This document shows, one piece after another, positions 9,304 through 16,235 of a stretch of DNA of 64,000 nt. The stretch is taken from the NCBI GenBank assembly GCA_003168265.1, contig PMSV01000019.1, positions 1 to 64,000 on the forward strand, in the 5' to 3' direction. Within the stretch, counting starts at the first letter, position 1. Every line of letters begins with the position of its first letter. A program made the position numbers and the translations under genes. Below the pieces are notes generated by a model that worked only from the letters and a program-made list of their open reading frames with translations, ran no database searches and had not been told where the DNA came from. This stretch comes from Chitinophagaceae bacterium. GTDB lineage: Bacteria; Bacteroidota; Bacteroidia; Chitinophagales; Chitinophagaceae.

Positions 9304-9404
9304 GCTACTTAGCATAATGTGCTTATAAGACTTTTTCGTGCGCGAGCATGCTCGCATAAGCACGGGGAAAAAGCTCTTATAAGTTCACGTTATGTTAATG
9401 TAGC
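9304..9404. repeat. Long imperfect hairpin with palindromic tip
   Basis: Arms begin with GCTAC (9304) and close with GTAGC (9404). Matching blocks include CATAATG opposite CGTTATG, CTTATAAG on both sides, and CTTTTTC (9331-9337) opposite GAAAAAG (9367-9373). The tip holds the perfect 14-bp palindrome GCGAGCATGCTCGC (9342-9355). It spans 101 bp and is nearly continuous. Confidence 0.75.
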
Positions 9405-9422
9405 TCCCGACCGTGGGCAGGC

Positions 9423-9535
9423 TTTGTTGCGGCTGTTGTGCGTTGGCGTGCAGCTCTTTTATTTTTTTTGTGGATTTTGTGCGGAGCGAAAAAAAATGAA
9501 TGTGCTGCGCTGAAGCGTTGGCAAGCCGCAACAAA
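9423..9535. repeat. Hairpin arm pair, 12 bp perfect, 89-base interior
   Basis: TTTGTTGCGGCT at 9423-9434 is exactly complementary to 9524-9535. The interior has long T and A runs (around 9451-9470 and 9488-9497) that can also pair weakly. It nests inside the 14-bp arm pair of the larger element. Confidence 0.7.
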
Positions 9536-9581
9536 ATATCAGGAGGGCGGCAGCGCCGAAAGGGTCTGTGCGGATGGTTCT

Positions 9582-9639
9582 GTGCGTATGAAGAAGTCTT
9601 AGCCGTGCCGGGCGGCGGTTGGGCGATTTCTTCACGCAC
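9582..9639. repeat. Hairpin overlapping the outer right arm
   Basis: GTGCG plus TGAAGAA (9582-9595, with two bulged bases) pairs with TTCTTCA plus CGCAC (9628-9639). The loop contains the right outer arm of the large element, so this hairpin and the outer stem cannot be assumed to form together. That leaves room for alternative folds. Confidence 0.6.
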
Positions 9640-9692
9640 TGAGAACCTTGTGGCTTAAACCGTTAAATAAAATAATACAGAAGGATAACGAG

Positions 9693-9817
9693 CATTTATT
9701 TGCCATACCGATTCTACTCCGTGCAAATATTTTTAAATATTGAACATTAGAAACATAAAGAAATCTGCCGTTTTAGTTAGGCAAAGACGTAATGTATATT
9801 TATGGCTTGTGTGCAAT
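9693..9817 (+). repeat. Diverged 125-bp repeat, copy 1 (carries promoter-like core)
   Basis: Matches 18390-18513 over its whole length with almost no gaps. Shared blocks in order are GCAAATATT, ATTGAACA, GCAAA and TATATTTAT, ending in TTGTGTGCAAT. In this copy the direction of the promoter-like core points into a region with no plus-strand gene, so it looks orphaned. Confidence 0.55.
9781..9803 (+). promoter_or_regulatory. Promoter-like core GCAAA...TATATTTAT, copy 1
   Basis: GCAAA is followed after 9 bases by TATATTTAT. The same arrangement occurs at 16182-16203 and 18478-18499, each time 33-51 bp before a plus-strand gene there. The second box resembles the Bacteroidota minus-7 element (TAnnTTT). 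Here no gene follows directly. Confidence 0.35.
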
Positions 9818-9909
9818 TTGGAAAGACCCTTTAACCCATTACAGCTTTTATGCCGTCAATGTTCAGATTACAATGTGTTACCTGAGTCGGCGTGAAAACC
9901 TAAGCTGTA

Positions 9910-10476
9910 TCAATCAGATTTAAAATACTCATCCAATACCATCAAGACCATATTTCCTTGGGCGAATAATTGAAATACCAAAAGATGCTTTGCCCAACCT
10001 AATTTCTCATAAAGTGGTTTATAAAAAAGAATAAAATCATTCAGAATAAAATAAATTATTACAAACCCAATAGACCACATTAAAGGATTACTATTGTTAA
10101 ATGATTTTCCATTTTTTTTTTGCCATTCCTCAAGGTCGATTATAATAAATATAAATGAAAGCAGCATCATAGATGAGCTAATTATGCCAGTAATCCAAAA
10201 AATAAAATCGATAAAGCCCCAAATTTCTATTAGCCAGCTCGATAATAAAGCAACGCCAAGAGAAATTATAAAAAATGCACTAAATAGACCAATTTCATTT
10301 CTATTCCGTATTTGATTTCGTGTTGGCTGTAACTCCTTTTTAGCACCTAATAAATTTTTAATTCGTAGTGCAAAACCAGGTGATTTTTTAAAAGCAATTA
10401 TCAATTGCCAGACCGTTAATAGCAAGGAAAGTACTGCGATAATATCACGTGTCGTATCTGTAAGAAACCCTTTCAT
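9910..10476 (-). CDS. Hypothetical multi-pass membrane protein
   Basis: About 188 residues from the ATG at 10476; an in-frame TTG at 10506 would add ten. Four or five hydrophobic segments are visible (near the N-terminus, two in the middle, two near the C-terminus), with a basic loop of about 25 residues after the first. No domain is recognised. The gene is isolated on the minus strand between the palindromic element and decayed DNA. Function unknown. Confidence 0.55.
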   Translation of the reverse strand: MKGFLTDTTRDIIAVLSLLLTVWQLIIAFKKSPGFALRIKNLLGAKKELQPTRNQIRNRNEIGLFSAFFIISLGVALLSSWLIEIWGFIDFIFWITGIISSSMMLLSFIFIIIDLEEWQKKNGKSFNNSNPLMWSIGFVIIYFILNDFILFYKPLYEKLGWAKHLLVFQLFAQGNMVLMVLDEYFKSD

Positions 10477-10506
10477 TCTATTTTGATTCCTTCCGTCTCC
10501 TTTCAA

Positions 10507-11268
10507 GATTGCTCTCGTTTAATAGCCTTCCTACGATAGCAAATACATCTAAATGTACAAATTCCCAAGAAATAAAGGAATAGCGCTTTGGGGTATTCGG
10601 GAAAATACAACTTGAAAAACAAAACTTTCCAGCAAATAGGCAAATGTCTTGCTTTGGTATATAAAACAATCTCTATCAGTCATCGTAATATGTTCTCACA
10701 AATTACAAGAAATGTCACTTGGAGTATGGCTACTAAATGGCGACAATGTACATGAGAAAATCTTATCAATTAAAGCAATCGAGCTGACGAGACCGCAAGC
10801 ATATAACAAAAAGCAATAGACCAGATCCCTAAACAAATTGCACCTAAAGACGGAGATGGACGAACAGAGATTGCTGAACAAATCGAGACCAAAACTAACG
10901 AAGTTTGGAAAGCTTGGCGGCAAGTTTTTTGAATACGAAAAAGAGTTGAATACGATCGACATTAGGTATGTCAAAAAACATAAAGATTTTTTTTGACAGT
11001 CATTGACTGCAAAAAAGTGAGTTGTTTGACAAATGTAGTATGTACTCAACATGCGGTTTGATGCTATGCTGGTGCGGCGGAATAACAATTGAGATTTGTA
11101 GTGCAATCAACTAATATCCGGCAGACATAATCGTTTTCAGTATTTGTTGCTAACTTCATCGGCAGCATTTTTACTTGGCTGCGGTTCCTGGCTGGAAGTT
11201 ATAAATTTCGGTACAGCACCAAACTGTCGACCTTGGCAGCCATTTTTTGGACACATTCTAATTAAGCT
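10507..11268. other. Region without a convincing intact gene
   Basis: Contains a decayed plus-strand reading frame (10712-10996) and cassette-like non-coding DNA with the motif CGGAATAACAAT at 11078-11089, also seen at 12247-12258 and, with one change, at 13843-13854. The minus-strand frames here have Cys/Phe/Ser-rich composition and look spurious. Confidence 0.5.
10712..10996 (+). pseudogene. Possible decayed gene with internal TAG
   Basis: A 94-codon frame with ATG start and TGA stop, interrupted only by TAG at 10817-10819. Both halves have normal Lys/Glu-rich composition. No homology is recognised; it may be chance. Confidence 0.25.
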
Positions 11269-12207
11269 ATGGAAAAAGTCATTTTCGATACAAACGCCTA
11301 CAGATATTTGGTGACAGATAAGAATTTTGATGAAATAGACCAGCTCATTGAAAAAATAAAAAATAAAGAACAGCAAAGAGGACTTGAAAGTCTTATTAGC
11401 CCAATTGTTGCTAAAGAGTTACTGGCACATGTCGCAGATAAGAAGGACCCAAGTTTTCAAAAATGTCTGAATGCAATTAAAGCTATGTATTTGCACAATG
11501 GAGACGGAGAGTCATATCGTCTTATTGCAAGTCCTGAAATGCTCATCGCAAAATCATTTTTCAACGAGGCAATCCCGGCAAAAGAAGAGACGAATAAAGC
11601 TATGATTCAAATCGCATATCATTTAGCAAAGAAACCATCGGCCTATGTTTTTAGAAAATTTCAAAGAAATCTAAATTTAAATAGAGACCATGTTCTAGAC
11701 TCTGAAAATAATTATGCGTTAACATTAAGACAGTTCGTAAAAACTGTTGACCCGTCCGCCACTGGATGGAAAATATTTCCTGACAACCCGCAAAAAAGGC
11801 AAGAAACATTAGCCAACATACGTTCAATAAATACATCACTTGACATTGCGGCTGGTTATATCTCAATCGTATATCAATTGCTTCTAGCTTCTGGCAAACA
11901 GGTTCACATATCAGATGACGACCTATATGATATGTCTCAAGAATTTATCAAAGTTTTTCCAGAAGTTGTTGCTCATTATAAGTTTGTCTTAGAGAATTTG
12001 GTCAATAGCGAGTTCAATCTTTTAGAAAACAACCGAAACAATTTCGTTTGGGACACTCAATTAATGTTTAATATAGGAAACCATTCAATTAGCGGCGAGA
12101 AGTTGTATTTCGTAACTGCGGACAAAGCTATTATCAGCACGGCAATTGGTCAAAACGCGAAATACACGATTTTGACTTATGAAGAATATTTAGACTACAT
12201 AAACTAA
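11269..12207 (+). CDS. PIN-like domain protein (predicted RNase)
   Basis: A 312-residue protein starting with a PIN-type first strand, VIFDTNAY (Asp7). Other acidic residues expected for the PIN metal site follow: Glu in AKELLAH (about residue 50), Asp in VWDTQL and Asp in VTADKAI near the C-terminus. PIN proteins are metal-dependent RNases, often VapC-like toxins. This one is about twice the usual VapC length because of a helical insertion between the second and third acids, and no antitoxin gene precedes it. It ends seven bases before an attC-like site, which fits a gene cassette. PIN fold is likely; target unknown. Confidence 0.65.
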   Translation: MEKVIFDTNAYRYLVTDKNFDEIDQLIEKIKNKEQQRGLESLISPIVAKELLAHVADKKDPSFQKCLNAIKAMYLHNGDGESYRLIASPEMLIAKSFFNEAIPAKEETNKAMIQIAYHLAKKPSAYVFRKFQRNLNLNRDHVLDSENNYALTLRQFVKTVDPSATGWKIFPDNPQKRQETLANIRSINTSLDIAAGYISIVYQLLLASGKQVHISDDDLYDMSQEFIKVFPEVVAHYKFVLENLVNSEFNLLENNRNNFVWDTQLMFNIGNHSISGEKLYFVTADKAIISTAIGQNAKYTILTYEEYLDYIN

Positions 12208-12213
12208 AACCGC

Positions 12214-12286
12214 AGCCAACAGAAGGTTTGCCGCATGTCTGGCGGACGGAATAACAATCCCCTACGGCAAGCCTCGAACGTTGGGC
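12214..12286 (+). other. Integron attC-like recombination site
   Basis: Outer boxes are AGCCAAC (12214-12220) and GTTGGGC (12280-12286), the second matching the GTTRRRY consensus. Inner boxes AGGTTTGCCG (12224-12233) and CGGCAAGCCT (12265-12274) pair with one mismatch. Spacers are 3 and 5 bases and the whole site is 73 bp, within the range of attC sites. It starts seven bases after one gene and ends 17 bases before the next ATG, exactly the cassette layout. The first outer box deviates from consensus at one position, and no integron integrase is in the window. Confidence 0.5.
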
Positions 12287-12303
12287 GCAATTACAAAATC
12301 ACC

Positions 12304-13095
12304 ATGACGCAATACGAATTAGTACATAGAGTCTATTCAGAAAATACCAATGAAATTGACGAAAGAATTGGGAAATCTAAATTCCCGGTGACATTTCAAG
12401 TATTGAAACTTTTTTCTTTAAAAATTAATGATATTTTAAAAAGTTTACAAAGTATTGAAGCAAATCAGAGTTTTTATTCAAGTCAAGGTTTAACAAGGAT
12501 ATTGTACGAGCATTATTTAGTAGCGTATTTCATTTGGACAAAATGCAGGGTTGACGACAATGACGAATGCGCTATCGATTATAAACAGTACTATGCCATT
12601 TACGAAATGATAAAGCAGCAAAATTACAACTCAAAGCTCGACAAAAGTTACGATTTAACTAAAACACCTTTGCAAAACTTTTTAATAAAAGTCCCTGAAT
12701 TAGATGACCCCGATAATCCTTTAAACCAGGATAATTTTACAGATATTAATACAAGGGCTAACAAATTTGATATAAGAAAAATCCTTCAATACATGCAAGA
12801 TAGTTTAGACCCTAACGACTATTTCAAATCACTCCATGTTTTGGTACATGATGTTTGTAAGAAGTACAATAAAACGTCGTCTTATGTACATGGAGGTCGA
12901 ATGGCAGAATTAGAGGCTTTTGAAAATACACCTCCGATTGACAAATCAAAAATTCTAAATGACAATGTTGAGTTTGCCAAAATATTCTCTTATCAGATTT
13001 TAGATTTTATTATGATGCTTCTTCTCTTGGAAGACAAATCGTTTATAAAAACTTACCAACCCATATATGACTTTATAAATAAAGACAGACATTGA
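12304..13095 (+). CDS. Hypothetical helical protein, possibly HEPN-like (DUF5677-type)
   Basis: About 263 residues from the ATG at 12304. A longer frame from 12235 would translate through the attC-like site and is rejected. The protein is mostly helical. The pattern LTRILYEHYLVAYFIW near residue 65 and SSYVHGG near residue 200 recall the DUF5677/HEPN-like proteins, where an Arg/Glu helix and a late His are conserved. The C-terminus is hydrophobic (DFIMMLLLLED). The start lies 17 bases after the attC-like site. Function is not established; a role in defence is a guess from context. Confidence 0.5.
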   Translation: MTQYELVHRVYSENTNEIDERIGKSKFPVTFQVLKLFSLKINDILKSLQSIEANQSFYSSQGLTRILYEHYLVAYFIWTKCRVDDNDECAIDYKQYYAIYEMIKQQNYNSKLDKSYDLTKTPLQNFLIKVPELDDPDNPLNQDNFTDINTRANKFDIRKILQYMQDSLDPNDYFKSLHVLVHDVCKKYNKTSSYVHGGRMAELEAFENTPPIDKSKILNDNVEFAKIFSYQILDFIMMLLLLEDKSFIKTYQPIYDFINKDRH

Positions 13096-13100
13096 CTACT

Positions 13101-13227
13101 CACAACATAAGACTTGGCAAAATGCTAGAAGGGGATAATGTCCTTCAGCTTTTCGTTGTTTGCTTGATGATTTGTTCTGGGTATTGAATGCTATCAGGTG
13201 CAATTCTCCAAACCATGAACGTTGCCT
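13101..13227 (+). other. Possible degenerate attC-like site
   Basis: CACAACATAAGACTTGG at the left partly pairs with CCAAACCATGAACGTTG at the right, placed directly between two plus-strand genes as a cassette site would be. The right outer box (GTTGCCT) departs from GTTRRRY, so support is weak. Confidence 0.25.
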
Positions 13228-13244
13228 GGAATAAATTTTGATAT

Positions 13245-13799
13245 ATGCATGAATTTTATACAGTTTCAAGACTTGACATTTCTGACAAGAACACTTTGGG
13301 ATTATTTACAAGAGATGCTTCTGCAATTTTTGAGGTTAAAGACCTTTTTACTCAAGATGATGCAAAGAATTTAATTGACAATCTTTATCCAAACGGCATT
13401 TCGCAACATGGACGACAGTATTTATTTGACAAATACGTTTGGTTATATGACCAATATCAAAATAGCTATGTTTCTTATCTGCAAATCTTAGAAATAACAT
13501 TTGAGTTAGTAAGACTTTGGAGACATACCGACAAACCTTCAAGATTTACATCTCTCTTTGGTTGTTTGACATTCGAGGATGCCTTAAAATTAAAAACTGA
13601 AAGATTCACTAATAGTGGAGACATTTACAAAGTCTCCACCGACAACTATTTTAAAGCTGATATGAATTTATTGCTCACAGCGACAATTCCAGGGAATATT
13701 TTAATGGCAGAAAAATATTGGACAGGGCAACAAGGTCCAAATCCTTTTTGGGAAATATTAATGAATGCGCCTGTCAAAATAATAGAAAAAATTACCTAA
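13245..13799 (+). CDS. DUF2441-like hypothetical protein
   Basis: A 184-residue soluble protein. The middle contains KPSRFTSLFGC followed by an acidic helix (FEDALKLK), and the end reads NPFWEILMNAPVKI, a layout I associate with the DUF2441 family, some of whose features recall ADP-ribosyltransferase-like folds (Arg, Ser and a late Glu). The enzymatic idea is only a suggestion. It sits in the cassette-like series between the HEPN-like and cyclase-like genes, with AT-rich DNA unlike the mob operon. No partner gene is adjacent. Confidence 0.45.
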   Translation: MHEFYTVSRLDISDKNTLGLFTRDASAIFEVKDLFTQDDAKNLIDNLYPNGISQHGRQYLFDKYVWLYDQYQNSYVSYLQILEITFELVRLWRHTDKPSRFTSLFGCLTFEDALKLKTERFTNSGDIYKVSTDNYFKADMNLLLTATIPGNILMAEKYWTGQQGPNPFWEILMNAPVKIIEKIT

Positions 13800-14037
13800 G
13801 TTGTACTGACTGCGAGATTAAGTTTTGTGCAATCGCAGCTGCCGGAATAAGAATGACCATTTGTAATTCCAAGCAGCTTTCGGTCGAGCTAGACACACAT
13901 CGCTGGACTTTTCTGCTTATCTTCAACTTAGTGTTTTCAATCAGGAGCGACCTCACGGAGACGGAATTCTATTTACCCTGTCGAAGAAAGGGATGCTCGT
14001 TGGAGCCAAGATAATTGACCTATAATAAACTGAACGA

Positions 14038-14955
14038 TTGACAACAGGACAGATAAAATACGAACAAAGAATTGTAGCGTTCATTGACATTCTCGGCTTT
14101 AAAGAAATTGTAAAGCAGTCTGAGCATGACACCACAAAAATTGAACTACTATATTCAGTCCTTGATTTTTTGAAAGGTTGGGAAACATCAGATAAATGGG
14201 ATTTAAAGTTTGTTGAAATTGAAGAAGATGCTCAAAAAAAAGGCGTGGTTAATTTTGACATACGTGGCAAAACAAATACCACATCTTTTTCTGACAGCAT
14301 TGTAGTATCCGTCCAGGTAGACGACAATGTAAATGAGATGACATCAACGCTCGTTGTCAATTTAGCTTATATAGGTGCGCTATTAATAGAAAAAGGGATT
14401 TTATTCAGAGGTGGGTTGACGATAGGCAACATTGTTCATAATGATAACGGTACTGTATTCGGGCAGGCTTTGATCGATGCCTACCAACTTGAAACCAAAA
14501 GCGCAAAATACCCAAGAATAATATTGTCGGACAAATTGATTCGAGAGCTGAATTACCCAATAGAAACAAAGAGAAATAGATACCCATATCACCAATATAT
14601 CGACAGATTTGAAGATGGGTGCATTGGCTTTCACCAAATGATTTATTATCAGGTCATCGAAAGCTGGACTGAAATGACATCTGTAAAATTGATTTCAAGT
14701 TTATCCAACGTTCGTAAAACCATCATCGATGGATTAGACAGCAGTTTCGAAAACACCGACATTTTTGAAAAATACAGATGGCTTAAGGAACAGTACAACA
14801 ACTTAATAATCCTAAGGGATTTTGATTTCGATACTAAAACGGATGAGCACATCAAAATGAAGATAAGAGAGCTCAATGATGGGATATCAGGGCAGAATAT
14901 ACATTATTCATATACTGATAAGTTTTACAACCAAAGAAATAATAGGCAGAAATAA
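14038..14955 (+). CDS. Class III nucleotidyl cyclase-like protein, solo
   Basis: A 305-residue protein with a class III cyclase-like core. FIDILGF supplies the first metal Asp (Asp17) and FSDSI the second (Asp86). RGGLTIG (residues 124-130) and a FGQAL-AYQLE stretch match the late core where adenylate cyclases have GxVxxGxxG and VNxAxRL. Such proteins make cyclic mononucleotides; unusual members include the cUMP/cCMP synthases of Pycsar antiphage systems. No effector (TIR or membrane protein) is beside it, so a Pycsar assignment is not supported. An in-frame TAA lies 12 bases upstream, so TTG at 14038 is the only workable start that keeps the first motif. Product unknown. Confidence 0.55.
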   Translation: MTTGQIKYEQRIVAFIDILGFKEIVKQSEHDTTKIELLYSVLDFLKGWETSDKWDLKFVEIEEDAQKKGVVNFDIRGKTNTTSFSDSIVVSVQVDDNVNEMTSTLVVNLAYIGALLIEKGILFRGGLTIGNIVHNDNGTVFGQALIDAYQLETKSAKYPRIILSDKLIRELNYPIETKRNRYPYHQYIDRFEDGCIGFHQMIYYQVIESWTEMTSVKLISSLSNVRKTIIDGLDSSFENTDIFEKYRWLKEQYNNLIILRDFDFDTKTDEHIKMKIRELNDGISGQNIHYSYTDKFYNQRNNRQK

Positions 14956-14980
14956 TGGTCGCTAACAAAAACACTTTGCA

Positions 14981-15286
14981 TTAGGCGCGTTCAACTTTCG
15001 CTCTTTGAATTTTTAAACTAGACTCTCTGGCCTTCCGTTCGATGCGCTCGCATATAAAGATAATACGCGCAGCCGTCAGCTTGTATTCTTCCGAAAGCTC
15101 CGAAGGGGTTTTGCCGCTCTTGTGCTTTTCATGGATTTCTTTGTTCCGAATTATGATAGCATTGCTTTTGTACAAATCACCGCCAAAATCAATGATGGCC
15201 TTATATAAAATGTCTGCTTCCTTTCTAAGATCTTTTTGGTGTGCGCGAACCTTCTTCAATCTACTTTGTGCCTCCGCTAAAGTCAT
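14981..15286 (-). CDS. Small HTH-like mobilome protein (module gene W)
   Basis: A 101-residue basic protein. Residues about 58-88 look like a sigma-70 region 4-type helix-turn-helix (GKTPSELSEEYKLT then a recognition helix). The N-terminus is a charged helix. It ends a minus-strand series with the zinc-free hypothetical genes at 15296-16042. I call these X, Y, Z and W because a second, differently damaged copy of the series lies at 21638-22462; that copy lacks W. DNA binding is likely, role unknown. Confidence 0.5.
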   Translation of the reverse strand: MTLAEAQSRLKKVRAHQKDLRKEADILYKAIIDFGGDLYKSNAIIIRNKEIHEKHKSGKTPSELSEEYKLTAARIIFICERIERKARESSLKIQRAKVERA

Positions 15287-15295
15287 AATGAAATA

Positions 15296-15631
15296 TTATT
15301 CGATCGTGCTCCAGCGCACGATGATCGTTTTTGTTTCTTCTTCCAGGCCATCGAGGTCTGCAGCATCGATTATCTTTTCTTTCAGTTGCGATGCGAGTGT
15401 CGCATCATAGCGCGAGCCGCTCAGCCCTTCATATCGCTGGGCAATATGCTTGTCATGCTTTTTCACCGCATGGTACAGTTCTCTCCATGGCTCCTGATTA
15501 GGCAATTACTTTTCTCTCCATTTTTTGATTAGCGATTCTAATTCAACGATGCCCATCTCGATCTCTTTCTGGAGGCCTTTATCAATGATGGCACGTGCGG
15601 TTTCTTTGTCTTTCCTTGAGATTTCTGCCAT
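15296..15631 (-). pseudogene. Module gene Z, copy 1, broken by a nonsense codon
   Basis: Reads as the same protein as 21638-21973, differing by only a handful of conservative changes, but has TAA at 15508-15506 (codon 42) where the other copy has CAA (Gln). Both halves are otherwise open in the same frame: 41 codons before and 69 after. The intact homologue is a charged helical protein of about 111 residues with the motif KHDKHIAQRY. A TTG just after the stop could restart translation of the C-terminal part, but loss of function is the simplest reading. Confidence 0.75.
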
Positions 15632-15696
15632 CGAGTTTAAATTTAGGGTGGTTATTTTGCAGCGACAACATTATGCATTAGCATCATAACCAAACT

Positions 15697-15750
15697 CTAT
15701 TTTTTCTGTCCGATGTAGTCTTCCTTTTTCTTCTCGTAGAAATTATTTTT
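15697..15750 (-). pseudogene. Remnant of module gene Y, 3-prime tail only
   Basis: Seventeen codons reading FYEKKKEDY-like residues match the C-terminal LYEKIKKDYM of the intact gene at 22078-22317. The rest of Y is missing, and the tail abuts the end of gene X. A deletion appears to have joined the X and Y 3-prime ends at a short shared run of A residues. Confidence 0.55.
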
Positions 15751-16042
15751 TGGGCTTGTCTTTTTTATTTCTTCTTTTCTGGTTGATAGCCCATGCGGCT
15801 TCGAGCATAGTCTCTATCTCTTGATAATACCAAAGCAGGTCGCCAGGCATTGTGTCATAGAGCTCCGCTACCTGCAGGGCAGATATGGATACCGTCACCC
15901 ATTCCCAGAGGAACTCTCGGTATTCTGAAAGACGGTGGTTGATAAAAAATTCTTTAATCACTTTCTCCGGGTCATCCATTTCTTTTTGGGAAAGCCTGAT
16001 CGGTTTGTCATAAAATTCTCGATGGTATTTGAACTGGCTCAT
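15743..16042 (-). CDS. Hypothetical mobilome protein (module gene X)
   Basis: A 99-residue protein, acidic and aromatic in the middle (FLWEWVTVS) and very basic at the end (RRNKKDKPKK). Predicted all-helical. It is first in the minus-strand X-Y-Z-W series. The 3-prime end is duplicated as a remnant at 22387-22462. No family recognised. Confidence 0.45.
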   Translation of the reverse strand: MSQFKYHREFYDKPIRLSQKEMDDPEKVIKEFFINHRLSEYREFLWEWVTVSISALQVAELYDTMPGDLLWYYQEIETMLEAAWAINQKRRNKKDKPKK

Positions 16043-16181
16043 GCTATTTTTATTTAACAGTGAAGGTTATTCATTACTTGAGCATCTTACTTATGAATTC
16101 GCGAGAATCATTTATGAATCTTTGTATTTTTAACGATAACTGTAAACCAAACAGGATAAAATATTTGTACAATTTAGCTAT

Positions 16182-16203
16182 GCAAAAGGTTGCGTATATT
16201 TAT
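16182..16203 (+). promoter_or_regulatory. Promoter-like core GCAAA...TATATTTAT, copy 3
   Basis: GCAAAAGGTTGCG followed by TATATTTAT, ending 32 bases before the ATG of the 460-residue gene at 16236. Same boxes and spacing as 18478-18499. The flanks are not clearly related to the 125-bp repeat. Confidence 0.4.
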
Positions 16204-16235
16204 GAAGGGCTGTTATCAAAATTCAAAAATAAATT

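Larger units (their letters stand above)
9226..9609. repeat. Nested inverted-repeat element with multi-branched folding potential
   Basis: An outer pair of perfect 12-bp arms (GGCACGGCTAAG at 9226-9237, complement at 9598-9609) encloses a second perfect 14-bp pair (CCCTTTCGGCGCTG at 9290-9303, complement at 9551-9564). Between and inside these sit three further hairpins (9238-9286, 9304-9404, 9423-9535). Drawn out, this is a junction with several arms. The block is markedly GC-richer than its surroundings. It lies upstream of the mob operon on a mobilisable segment. It could be a transfer or replication origin, a recombination substrate or a structured RNA. Reading frames crossing it are imposed by the palindromes and look non-coding. 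Confidence 0.7.

Noticed and set aside
9385-9639. 84-codon minus-strand frame and its neighbours across 9091-9639
   Set aside because: They run through the inverted repeats; Pro/Gln/Arg-rich composition and GTG or late starts fit a palindrome-imposed frame rather than a protein.
10478-11106. Two minus-strand frames (63 and 136 codons)
   Set aside because: Cys/Phe/Ser-rich low-complexity composition, and the plus strand shows a better though decayed frame.
12235-12303. N-terminal extension of the HEPN-like gene
   Set aside because: It translates the right half of the attC-like site; the ATG at 12304 gives a normal start.
14038-14955. Complete Pycsar system
   Set aside because: The cyclase-like gene has no TIR or transmembrane effector beside it.
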